A stretch of 64,000 nt of DNA from Pedobacter panaciterrae (GTDB taxonomy: Bacteria > Bacteroidota > Bacteroidia > Sphingobacteriales > Sphingobacteriaceae): positions 186,001 through 250,000 of the forward strand of contig NZ_JABMKW010000017.1 of NCBI RefSeq assembly GCF_013204795.1, written 5' to 3'. A program made the position numbers and the translations under genes. Numbering within the stretch: position 1 is the first letter of the stretch; the number at the start of each line of letters is the position of its first letter. Below, one piece after another: positions 28,496-36,048 of the stretch. The notes beneath the pieces are model-generated. The model saw only the letters and a program-made list of their open reading frames with translations, was not told where the DNA came from and made no database searches.

Positions 28496-29929
28496 TTATT
28501 TTACAGCTCCAGGAGTTGTATAAGGTAATACCTGAGGATTATAATTAGCCCAACCAGCAGTCCAATCAGTTGTACCAAAAGCACCTCTATAAGCAACTTT
28601 CTCGAAAAAAGCATCAGCAACTTTTACATTTGTGTACAAAGCTCCGTTAGCAGCGGCAGAACCTGCAACTACAGTAAAGTTAGGAGTACCTTGTTTAGCT
28701 GCAGCAACTAAATCAGGTGAAAACTTGTAAGGATCAGTAATAACTGATGAAGCATAAGCATCAGGAGTAAAAGTATTATTTGAAGTCAAAGAAGTAGTTA
28801 ATGCAGCCAATATACCAGCAGCACCTTTAATTTGATTTGATTTACTATTACTTCCTAATACTAGATTGTTAGCAAATACAGATTTACCTGCCACAAAGTT
28901 AGCATAAGTAGCGCCAGCTGTAGTAACCTTCGTATCATCATAATAAACACCCTCTGTATATCCAGCTAATACTGAATTAAAGATGCTTATTGATGAGTTA
29001 CGACGAATTTGAGCAGCATGTTGATAGTTAGCATTTATATTTCCAGCACCAGCTACGTCAACAGGACCTAATATAGTTACGTTAGAAAAAATAGCAGATG
29101 TTTGAGGAACATTATTTGATCCATTTCCATCATTATCAGATTCAAAACCATTTGAGCCAGAGAAGTCAGCAATTGTAGCCACACGTTGTGCTAAAGCAAA
29201 TTGAACCTTTCCAGAATAGCCATTATCAGTATCAAAATCATCATCCCATGTTCCAACTGAAAGTAAGTGTTTTGCATTTACTGTTCCACCGAACCATTCA
29301 AAAGCATCATCTCCTGAACGATAAACCTGAACATAATCAATAGTAGTACCTGAACCAACGCTTCCAAAAGTAAGACCGTTGATTTCATTATCAGGACCTA
29401 AGGCAATACCAGCATATTCAATACGAATATATTTCAGAGTTCCTGAATTATCAGCATCATCAGTACCTCCGTGTAGTGCCTTATCAGTAGCATCAGCAAT
29501 ACCTTCTATTTTAACACCTGTACCGATATTGTTTTTTGCTTTTCCTAATAAAACTAATCCACCCCAATCACCTTGAGCACGACCACCAGCAGGTTGATTT
29601 GAAGTAAATACAATCGGCTTGTCAACTGTACCTACAGCCTCGATTTTAGAACCACGTGTAATAACTAATGAACCTTTAGAAGCTTTATCACCTTTAATGA
29701 TTGTCCCTGGCTGAATTGTAAGAGTAGCATTTCCAGTTACATAAACATTGCCTTTTAAAAGATATATTTTATCAGCAGTCCATGTAGTGCTTGTAGCAAC
29801 ATCTCCTGTTACGGTAACAACTCCTTCTGTAGTTGGAGGATTTATGATTCCTTCATCTGAATCATTCTTTGAGCAGCTTGCAAAAAAAACAAGCACACTT
29901 AAAGCTGATATTAATAACTGTTTTTTCAT
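28496..29929 (-). CDS. Surface lipoprotein with beta-helix-like repeats, partner of a TonB-dependent receptor
   Basis: A 477-residue lipoprotein. Its signal peptide MKKQLLISALSVLVFFASC ends in the lipidated Cys, followed by a polar linker. The body is Gly/Asn/Thr-rich with short repeated strands (TLTIQPGTIIKGDKAS, then SLVITRGSKIEAVGTVDKP), as in right-handed parallel beta-helix proteins. Start ATG 29929 is chosen over 29956 because the -7 box (29954-29961) overlaps the longer start and because the signal peptide begins at 29929. Directly downstream of a TonB-dependent receptor and sharing its promoter architecture, it is probably a surface partner for substrate capture. The substrate is unknown. 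Confidence 0.82.
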   Translation of the reverse strand: MKKQLLISALSVLVFFASCSKNDSDEGIINPPTTEGVVTVTGDVATSTTWTADKIYLLKGNVYVTGNATLTIQPGTIIKGDKASKGSLVITRGSKIEAVGTVDKPIVFTSNQPAGGRAQGDWGGLVLLGKAKNNIGTGVKIEGIADATDKALHGGTDDADNSGTLKYIRIEYAGIALGPDNEINGLTFGSVGSGTTIDYVQVYRSGDDAFEWFGGTVNAKHLLSVGTWDDDFDTDNGYSGKVQFALAQRVATIADFSGSNGFESDNDGNGSNNVPQTSAIFSNVTILGPVDVAGAGNINANYQHAAQIRRNSSISIFNSVLAGYTEGVYYDDTKVTTAGATYANFVAGKSVFANNLVLGSNSKSNQIKGAAGILAALTTSLTSNNTFTPDAYASSVITDPYKFSPDLVAAAKQGTPNFTVVAGSAAANGALYTNVKVADAFFEKVAYRGAFGTTDWTAGWANYNPQVLPYTTPGAVK

Positions 29930-29953
29930 TTCTTTATTTTTAATTTGTTGTTT

Positions 29954-30042
29954 CAAAGATATTAAGCGTGATTTACCTGTATATTACTATATGTTTAAAT
30001 AAACATTAAGCATTATTAAAGTCAATTAACAATGATTTAACA
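29954..30042 (-). promoter_or_regulatory. Activated promoter with tandem 11-bp repeats, surface lipoprotein
   Basis: On the minus strand five consecutive 11-bp units, CTTAATGTTTA, TTTAAACATAT, AGTAATATACA, GGTAAATCACG and CTTAATATCTT (30010 down to 29956), have TAA in the same register. The last unit abuts the -7 box TATCTTTG (29954-29961). Three more TAA units continue upstream at 10-11-bp steps, including TGTTAA-N5-TGTTAA (30042-30026). No TTTG -33 box is present, as expected for an activator-dependent promoter. Confidence 0.65.
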
Positions 30043-32838
30043 TTAAAGCGTGTAAGAGAAAGACAAGGAGTAATTGCTACCCAATTTATATCTATTGATT
30101 GTTTCATCCTCTCCATTCATTTCATACTTCTTGTTCATGTTATTATCGTAGTATAAAATATTATTGTTGTTTAGGATATCTCCGGCATTGATTTTAAATT
30201 CACCCTTATTTTTAAATACCTTCATTCCTAATTGTAGATCTAAAACATTTCTTGGTGCTTCCCAGATGCTAGGGAATCTAGAACCCCCAGCTGCTATAAT
30301 TCTACGGCCTACCTTGTTATACAAAATATTGAAGTTCATTTTATTATTAAGAAAAGCATGTTGCAAGCCAGCATTTATAGTATAAGGAGCCTGTCCTACC
30401 ATTTGGCGACTTTTTTCTAAATAAACTACCCCTGTATTTTCCGGATTTGTTACTTTAGATTTAATCAAAGCTAAATTGGCATAGGCAGTAGTATTTTTCA
30501 TAAATTCATTCTCTGCTATAAAATCAAGAGACTTTCTAACTTCAAACTCTAACCCATAAACATCCGCCTTATCAGAATTGAAATAAGTAATTGTTCTTGT
30601 AGAATTGTAATCCTCATTTAGAGATTCAATGGCATTATTAAATTGCTTATAAAATGCGGATACAGAAATAATCTGACCTGCCGAAGGATATAGTTCAAAA
30701 CGAATATCTGCATTATTAACCTGAGCACGCTTCAGATTTGGATTTCCTTGCTGAAAGGCAAGTTGTTCATAATCATAATATTGAAATGGGGCAAGTTCTC
30801 TAAATTCAGGACGTGCCAATGTACGGTAATATGATGCCCTTAAATTTATTTTTTCCGTTAGGCTATAAGTAAAATTCAATGAAGGTAAAACGTCAAAATA
30901 ATCCTGTTTAACTGGTTTATTACTTGGGTCAAGTGTTTTTAAGTTTACATTGAACATTTCCGTTCTTACTCCCCAAACTAATCTTGCCTTCTCGCCAAAT
31001 TTATTATCTAACATAGCATAGCCTGCATTCGTAAGTGAATTAGCTGTATAGATATCTCCAGAGTTTGGAATTTCACTTAGCGTATAAGCACCACTCTCAA
31101 TTAAATCCTTGCCAAATAATGTTTTTAGTGGTCTTGCTCTTATGGCCTCAACATTTTCGTTATTGAACCCTAACTGTAATCCAAGGAAGCGAACATCAAA
31201 ATTACGATCACGGTAAGATGAAGCTAGTCCAACTTTAAGTGTCGATGTCTCTTTAAATAAATTAACGGGTAAAGAATAATTTACTGAACCAGTGTATCCA
31301 TTCTCTTTTAGGGTAGAGAACAATCTTGTGTTTTCTTTACCAATATTTAAAACGTTAGCTGTGTAAGCAATTTCAGGTTTATCCAGATCAGAAATATTTT
31401 TAGAATAATTGATCTTACGTTGATCTGGTTGATCATTTAATACGTTACTGAAGCCTACTGACCAATTAATCTTTGCATTTCTTGCCCCTAGCTGATGATT
31501 ACCTTCTAGTGTTGATTTGAATAAAGATTTCTGAATTAGGTCAAAAGCAAAAAATTTGTTATCTGTTCCAGAACTTCCATTGGTTCCAGTTCTACTAGTA
31601 TATTGGTCGTCAAATATTCTATTATAAATATTTTTGAAGGTAATTTTACTCTTACCATAAGTGTATGCAAAATTAGCAAGGGCACCTACGTTTGTAGAGA
31701 ATTTATAAGAATTATCCAAATAATTATACTCATAAAAATCACGTACAGCGTCTCTAGTTATGCTTTGTGCATTACGATAAGTTAATGAAACTATAGCTCC
31801 GAATTTCCTATTATCCTTTAAATCCTTAACCCGACCTAAAGTAAACTGATAGTTTTGAGTTGGCAATGCGGTCATGTTATAGATCGACCAGTCTTGAGGA
31901 AGCGTTCTTATCGCTTTGATATTTTGCTCATAAGTAAGGCCTGCTGCTAGTCTATTTGTAGAAGGAAAACTTGATTGTAGCTTTCTTTTACCATCATCAA
32001 AACCAAAATAATCGGTTGCATTTCGAGGGCCACTAAAGAAGTCTTTAAAAGTCGATGCTGTATTATAGCCAACCCCACCACTTAATGTAATATAATTCTG
32101 ATCAGGTATATCTTTAGTAGTAATCTGAACAGCTCCACCGGTAAAATCTCCTGGAAGATCTGGTGTGGCTGTTTTACTAATAATTAGATTATCTACCAAG
32201 TTCGAAGGCACAATATCAAACGAAAAAGCCTTTCTATTTGGTTCAGTACTTGGCAATGAAGCTCCATCAAGCATCGCAGTGTTATACCTATCACTTAAAC
32301 CACGGATAACAACAAATTTATTATCCTGAATTGTAGCTCCACTTACCCTTTTTAGAACATCCGAAGTATTTTTATCTGGAGAGCGTTTAATTAATTCTGA
32401 TGAAATACCATCAGAGATTACCGCGCTATTCTTTTGCTGAGCATAAAGTGCATTTACACTTTCCTTTTTAAAACTCCCCTGAATAACTACTTCATTCAGG
32501 TTTTGACCGCCTGCTTCATCAAGGATGATATCGAATATTGTATTTTTTCCAGAGGTTACTTCAACATCACTGATCTCTTTTCCATTGTAACCAACATATT
32601 GAAATATTAAAGTGTATTTTCCAGTAGCCAATCCTGTTAATGAATATTTACCATCAACATCTGTAGCCATACCTTTGGGGGTATTTTTTATCTTAACCGT
32701 AACACCAATAAGTGTTTCACCGGTTTTCTTATCAGATACCTTTCCTGAAATTTTGCCCGTTTGTGCAAATACTGCTGTGCCGATAATTACAAATAAGGCC
32801 GTAATTATTGCCTTTTTAAGATTTAGTTGTGATTTCAA
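30043..32838 (-). CDS. TonB-dependent outer membrane receptor with CarboxypepD_reg-like N-terminus
   Basis: A 931-residue outer membrane active transporter. The signal peptide ends at AVFAQ (about residue 26), followed by a carboxypeptidase-regulatory-like beta sandwich (about 27-110: GKISGKVSDKKTGETLIGV). A plug domain follows, with KKESVNALYAQQKN, VSGATIQDNKFVVIRGLSDRY and PDLPGDFTGGAVQITTKD, and then a C-terminal beta-barrel ending in Phe-Ser-Tyr-Thr-Leu. It is not of the SusC type: no SusC-specific insertion is seen and no SusD follows. It instead pairs with the beta-helix-like lipoprotein and the shared repeat promoter. The ligand is unknown; phosphorus-related uptake is a guess from the promoter only. 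Confidence 0.9.
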   Translation of the reverse strand: MKSQLNLKKAIITALFVIIGTAVFAQTGKISGKVSDKKTGETLIGVTVKIKNTPKGMATDVDGKYSLTGLATGKYTLIFQYVGYNGKEISDVEVTSGKNTIFDIILDEAGGQNLNEVVIQGSFKKESVNALYAQQKNSAVISDGISSELIKRSPDKNTSDVLKRVSGATIQDNKFVVIRGLSDRYNTAMLDGASLPSTEPNRKAFSFDIVPSNLVDNLIISKTATPDLPGDFTGGAVQITTKDIPDQNYITLSGGVGYNTASTFKDFFSGPRNATDYFGFDDGKRKLQSSFPSTNRLAAGLTYEQNIKAIRTLPQDWSIYNMTALPTQNYQFTLGRVKDLKDNRKFGAIVSLTYRNAQSITRDAVRDFYEYNYLDNSYKFSTNVGALANFAYTYGKSKITFKNIYNRIFDDQYTSRTGTNGSSGTDNKFFAFDLIQKSLFKSTLEGNHQLGARNAKINWSVGFSNVLNDQPDQRKINYSKNISDLDKPEIAYTANVLNIGKENTRLFSTLKENGYTGSVNYSLPVNLFKETSTLKVGLASSYRDRNFDVRFLGLQLGFNNENVEAIRARPLKTLFGKDLIESGAYTLSEIPNSGDIYTANSLTNAGYAMLDNKFGEKARLVWGVRTEMFNVNLKTLDPSNKPVKQDYFDVLPSLNFTYSLTEKINLRASYYRTLARPEFRELAPFQYYDYEQLAFQQGNPNLKRAQVNNADIRFELYPSAGQIISVSAFYKQFNNAIESLNEDYNSTRTITYFNSDKADVYGLEFEVRKSLDFIAENEFMKNTTAYANLALIKSKVTNPENTGVVYLEKSRQMVGQAPYTINAGLQHAFLNNKMNFNILYNKVGRRIIAAGGSRFPSIWEAPRNVLDLQLGMKVFKNKGEFKINAGDILNNNNILYYDNNMNKKYEMNGEDETINRYKLGSNYSLSFSYTL

Positions 32839-32860
32839 TTTGCCGTATATTAATTTCCAG

Positions 32861-32939
32861 CAAAGCTATTACCACAATGTTAGGTATATGTTAGGTGTAA
32901 ATTACCATTCGTTTACCAGAGTGTTAACCCTATGTTAAG
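32861..32939 (-). promoter_or_regulatory. Activated promoter with seven tandem 11-bp repeats, TonB receptor
   Basis: On the minus strand seven in-register 11-mers, CTTAACATAGG, GTTAACACTCT, GGTAAACGAAT, GGTAATTTACA, CCTAACATATA, CCTAACATTGT and GGTAATAGCTT (32939 down to 32863), each begin [CG]nTAA. The last one abuts the -7 box TAGCTTTG (32861-32868). There is no TTTG -33 box. The ATG is 22 bp downstream of the -7 box. Confidence 0.7.
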
Positions 32940-32950
32940 TAGCATTAGGC

Positions 32951-33451
32951 TCAGTATCTTAGCCCTACTTTTTTGCAAATAAAGTGCAATAACCAAATCG
33001 GTCCGATTAATAGAAACTTAACATCATCTAAAAACGAAGGCTTCTTTCCTTCAATCTTGTGCCCTATAAACTGCCCTATCCATGCAATTACAAAAATCAC
33101 CAAACACACCAGCCACAATGCTGGTCCACCACTGGCCTCCCATTTCTCTAGCTGAACAATGATCATACTCATTCCAAAAATGAGCAACAGCATCAGGTAC
33201 GACAATACAGGAGAAAGCTTTAAATAGTAATAAACAGAAAAGGCGATTAAGAACGAAGCCCAGTTCAGGTATCCATTGTACCTTCCCAAAAATCCGATAT
33301 GCGGAAAAGGAATGGCCCAAACCAAACCTAATAAACTAAACACAATTAGAGGAACACAAATCCAGTGAATAATTTCATTTGAAGGGTTTTGATGGCTTTC
33401 GGCATATTTATCAAAAAGGACATCTACCTCACTTCTTTGCTCCGTTTTCAT
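32951..33451 (-). CDS. Mpo1-like / DUF962 membrane protein
   Basis: A 166-residue polytopic protein of the DUF962/Mpo1 (YGL010w-like) family. It carries the conserved N-terminal Y-x-x-x-H-x-N-P (YAESHQNPSNEIIHW) and a second C-terminal His-containing motif, IGQFIGHKIEGKKPS. In yeast Mpo1 these His residues hold iron for alpha-oxidation of 2-hydroxy fatty acids. Five or so hydrophobic helices fill the rest. A role in breaking down 2-hydroxy fatty acids fits Bacteroidota, which make them, but is inferred from the family. Confidence 0.85.
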   Translation of the reverse strand: MKTEQRSEVDVLFDKYAESHQNPSNEIIHWICVPLIVFSLLGLVWAIPFPHIGFLGRYNGYLNWASFLIAFSVYYYLKLSPVLSYLMLLLIFGMSMIIVQLEKWEASGGPALWLVCLVIFVIAWIGQFIGHKIEGKKPSFLDDVKFLLIGPIWLLHFICKKVGLRY

Positions 33452-33481
33452 ATCGTTATAAGTTTACTGAGTAAAAATAAA

Positions 33482-33509
33482 AAAAGCGACAGAATAAACC
33501 GTCGCTTTT
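33482..33509 (-). terminator. Terminator after rny
   Basis: AAAAGCGAC and GTCGCTTTT form a 9-bp stem with a 10-nt loop followed by a long U-run on the minus strand. Confidence 0.87.
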
Positions 33510-33554
33510 ATAAAATATTAATAGCCTGCAGTAATAATTGCAGGTTCGCTTATG

Positions 33555-35108
33555 CTATTTCGCAAAAGAAACCGATCTGGTCTCTCTTATTACAGTTACT
33601 TTAATCTGACCTGGATAAGTCATCTCTGTTTGAATGCGGTTCGAGATGTCAGCTGCCAATAGTTCTGCCTGCTGATCAGTTACCCTTTCACTTTCAACCA
33701 CAACCCTAAGCTCTCTACCTGCCTGTATCGCAAATGTTTTCTCTACACCCGGATAAGAAAGCGCAAGCTCTTCCAACTCTTTTAATCGTTTAATATAGCT
33801 TTCAACTACCTCACGTCTAGCACCCGGACGTGCACCTGATATGGCATCACAAGCCTGTACAATAGGAGATATCATTGAAGTCATTTCTATCTCGTCATGG
33901 TGAGCTCCAATAGCATTACAAATTTCAGGATGTTCCTTATACTTCTCAGCCAGTTGCATACCTAAAATAGCGTGAGGTAATTCTGGATTATCATCTGGCA
34001 CCTTACCTATATCATGTAACAGACCTGCACGTTTTGCCATTTTTGCATTTAAACCAAGTTCTGCCGCCATAGTAGCACAGAAGTTAGCAACCTCACGTGA
34101 GTGATGTAATAAATTTTGTCCGTAAGATGAACGGTAACGCATACGACCAACCATTCTGATCAATTCAGGATGTAACCCGTGGATACCCAAATCAATTACA
34201 GTACGCTCTCCTATCTCTACAATTTCATCCTCAATCTGCTTCTTGGTTTTAGCAACAACCTCTTCAATACGGGCCGGATGAATTCTACCATCAGTTACCA
34301 AACGGTGTAAAGCCAAACGCGCTATCTCTCTTCTTACCGGATCAAATCCTGATAAGATAATTGCTTCAGGAGTATCATCTACAATAATCTCAATACCTGT
34401 TGCAGCTTCTAAAGCACGGATATTACGACCCTCTCGCCCAATAACACGTCCTTTAATTTCGTCACTTTCGATATGAAAAACTGAAACCGTATTCTCAATA
34501 GCAGCCTCAACTGCCGTACGCTGTATGGTTTGTATAACAACTTTCTTTGCTTCTTTTGTTGCAGTAAGCTTAGCTTCATCAACAATATCCTTAACCTGGA
34601 TCATCGCTTGTGTGCGTGCCTCCTGTTTCATTGTTTCAACCAACTGGCTTTTTGCTTCATCAGCACTTAAACCTGCAATAGTTTCCAATTGCTTTACATG
34701 TTGGTTTTTCAACAATTCAACTTCTTCTTGTTTCTTTAATGCAATTTCAGTTTGCTTTTCAAGGTTCTTTTTATGATTATCAAGTTCTTGATCTTTGCGG
34801 GTAGCGTTTTCAAGCTTCTGGTTTAAAGACTGTTCTTTTTGTTTTAAGGTATTCTCTCGTTGATTGATCTGGTTATTTCTGGAATTTACTTCTTGCTCGT
34901 GCTCAGATTTCATTTGGAGGAATTTCTCTTTTGCCTCTAGCAATCTGTCTTTCTTTAAGATCTCAGCGTTACTTTCCGCATCCTTAAGTATCTTCTTTAC
35001 CTTGCTCTGAACTGCAATTTCCTGCTTCTTAAGCAGGCTACGCAGCAGATATCTGCCTATTAAAATGCCGATTACTAATCCGGCAAGTACGTATCCTAAT
35101 ATTTCCAT
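33555..35108 (-). CDS. rny: Ribonuclease Y
   Basis: Membrane-anchored endonuclease that starts mRNA decay. The 517 residues are an N-terminal membrane helix (about residues 3-22), a long charged coiled coil (about 25-150), a KH domain with [19 protein letters not shown], and an HD domain with [11 protein letters not shown]. All of these match RNase Y. A 6S-like RNA lies in the 270-bp gap upstream, and zapA follows it upstream on the same strand. Confidence 0.96.
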   Translation of the reverse strand: MEILGYVLAGLVIGILIGRYLLRSLLKKQEIAVQSKVKKILKDAESNAEILKKDRLLEAKEKFLQMKSEHEQEVNSRNNQINQRENTLKQKEQSLNQKLENATRKDQELDNHKKNLEKQTEIALKKQEEVELLKNQHVKQLETIAGLSADEAKSQLVETMKQEARTQAMIQVKDIVDEAKLTATKEAKKVVIQTIQRTAVEAAIENTVSVFHIESDEIKGRVIGREGRNIRALEAATGIEIIVDDTPEAIILSGFDPVRREIARLALHRLVTDGRIHPARIEEVVAKTKKQIEDEIVEIGERTVIDLGIHGLHPELIRMVGRMRYRSSYGQNLLHHSREVANFCATMAAELGLNAKMAKRAGLLHDIGKVPDDNPELPHAILGMQLAEKYKEHPEICNAIGAHHDEIEMTSMISPIVQACDAISGARPGARREVVESYIKRLKELEELALSYPGVEKTFAIQAGRELRVVVESERVTDQQAELLAADISNRIQTEMTYPGQIKVTVIRETRSVSFAK

Positions 35109-35165
35109 TCTATTTTTCTATATAAATCAGCTCATACACGCTGCATCACTGTTAAAAATTCGTTT

Positions 35166-35345
35166 AAAAAAAAACCGCAACTAACTTTATTGAGCCCCAA
35201 AGTTTTAAAAACCTCAACTAATTATAATTAGGATTTAAGTCATTTTCAGGTACATAAATGCAAATGAAATACACCTTCTTAATCCTATAAATATTGAAGT
35301 GTTAAGTTTTAAAAATAATGAAACTCAAAAACCTAGCTGCGGCTA
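35166..35345 (-). ncRNA. ssrS: 6S-like regulatory RNA (6S-Flavo type)
   Basis: On the minus strand CCGCAGCTAG (35333-35342) pairs along its whole length with TTAGTTGCGG (35175-35184), followed by nine U residues (35166-35174). Inside is a further stem with one mismatch (TTGAG/CTCAA). Next comes a large, mostly unpaired AU-rich bubble, then a distal stem with CTTCAA/TTGAGG, TAGGATT/AATCCTA and AGGTGTA/TACCT. One long, interrupted hairpin with a central open bubble is the defining shape of 6S RNA, which mimics an open promoter and sequesters RNA polymerase. The size (~175 nt) and the position beside zapA fit, since ssrS is linked to zapA in other bacteria. The exact ends and promoter are uncertain. 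Confidence 0.7.
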
Positions 35346-35381
35346 ATATCTTTGTTGTCTTAACTAATATAAAGAACGATC

Positions 35382-35672
35382 TTATTTCGAAAAAAAATCA
35401 TTTAATAAACTATCCAATTCTTCCACCTTCTCGGCAACAGCAGTATCTTGATCCTGGACTTTGTTTTCTACTCTCAACACTGCCGTTGCATAGTGCAGTA
35501 CTGCCATAGAAAGCAAATCCTGTTTATCGCGAACGGCATAATTTTCCTGATAATCTTTTATGCGCTCGTTAATAATCTTGGCTGCTCGCCTTACAATTTC
35601 TTCCTCTTCTGTATTGACCTTTAAGGGGTAAATACGATCGGAAATAGTTATTTTTATAGAGATTTCTCCCAT
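35382..35672 (-). CDS. zapA: Cell division protein ZapA
   Basis: Stabilises FtsZ filaments at midcell. The 96 residues have the ZapA pattern: a beta hairpin beginning with SIKITISDRIYPLKV, then a helix carrying EEEIVRRAAKIINERI, and a long C-terminal coiled coil. It starts ~33 bp downstream of a coiled-coil gene and is followed by the 6S-like RNA and rny. Confidence 0.9.
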   Translation of the reverse strand: MGEISIKITISDRIYPLKVNTEEEEIVRRAAKIINERIKDYQENYAVRDKQDLLSMAVLHYATAVLRVENKVQDQDTAVAEKVEELDSLLNDFFSK

Positions 35673-35705
35673 TTTTTAGCTTTGTTTCACTTTTTCAAGT
35701 ATTCC

Positions 35706-35996
35706 TTATTTCTTAAGTAATACAACACACTTATCTATTTCACGCACAAAATCGTTAATTTTTTGCTTTATATCAAGTGTCTTTTCACTTGTTCCTTCAA
35801 TACTTTTCGCAAGCTTCAAAACTCTAAGCTTTTCCTCAAGCTCAGTGTTCTTGTTTTTTGATGTATCAAGGGCAACTTTTACTGACTGGTTCTCAAGCTT
35901 TAATAAATCATTTTCTTCCTGCAAAGCATTACAAAGCTCTATTAAACGAGTTGTTTTTTGCAATACTGAATTTAACTGATCTGCTACAGAAGACAT
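35706..35996 (-). CDS. Coiled-coil protein between pheT and zapA
   Basis: A 96-residue, mostly helical protein. Residues ~15-70 form a heptad-rich coiled coil (ELCNALQEENDLLKLEN) and the C-terminus holds a short amphipathic helix. The sequence identifies no family. Its place just upstream of zapA, with a 33-bp gap, and its coiled-coil nature suggest a divisome partner working like ZapB, but this is inference from position. It starts 52 bp after pheT on the same strand. Confidence 0.75.
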   Translation of the reverse strand: MSSVADQLNSVLQKTTRLIELCNALQEENDLLKLENQSVKVALDTSKNKNTELEEKLRVLKLAKSIEGTSEKTLDIKQKINDFVREIDKCVVLLKK

Positions 35997-36048
35997 TCTA
36001 CTAAAGTTGTTTTTTATTTAAAATATTATTTTTTCAGAAAACACTTAC

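Noticed and set aside
35318..35509. A 63-codon plus-strand frame
   Set aside because: It overlaps the 6S-like RNA and antisense of zapA.
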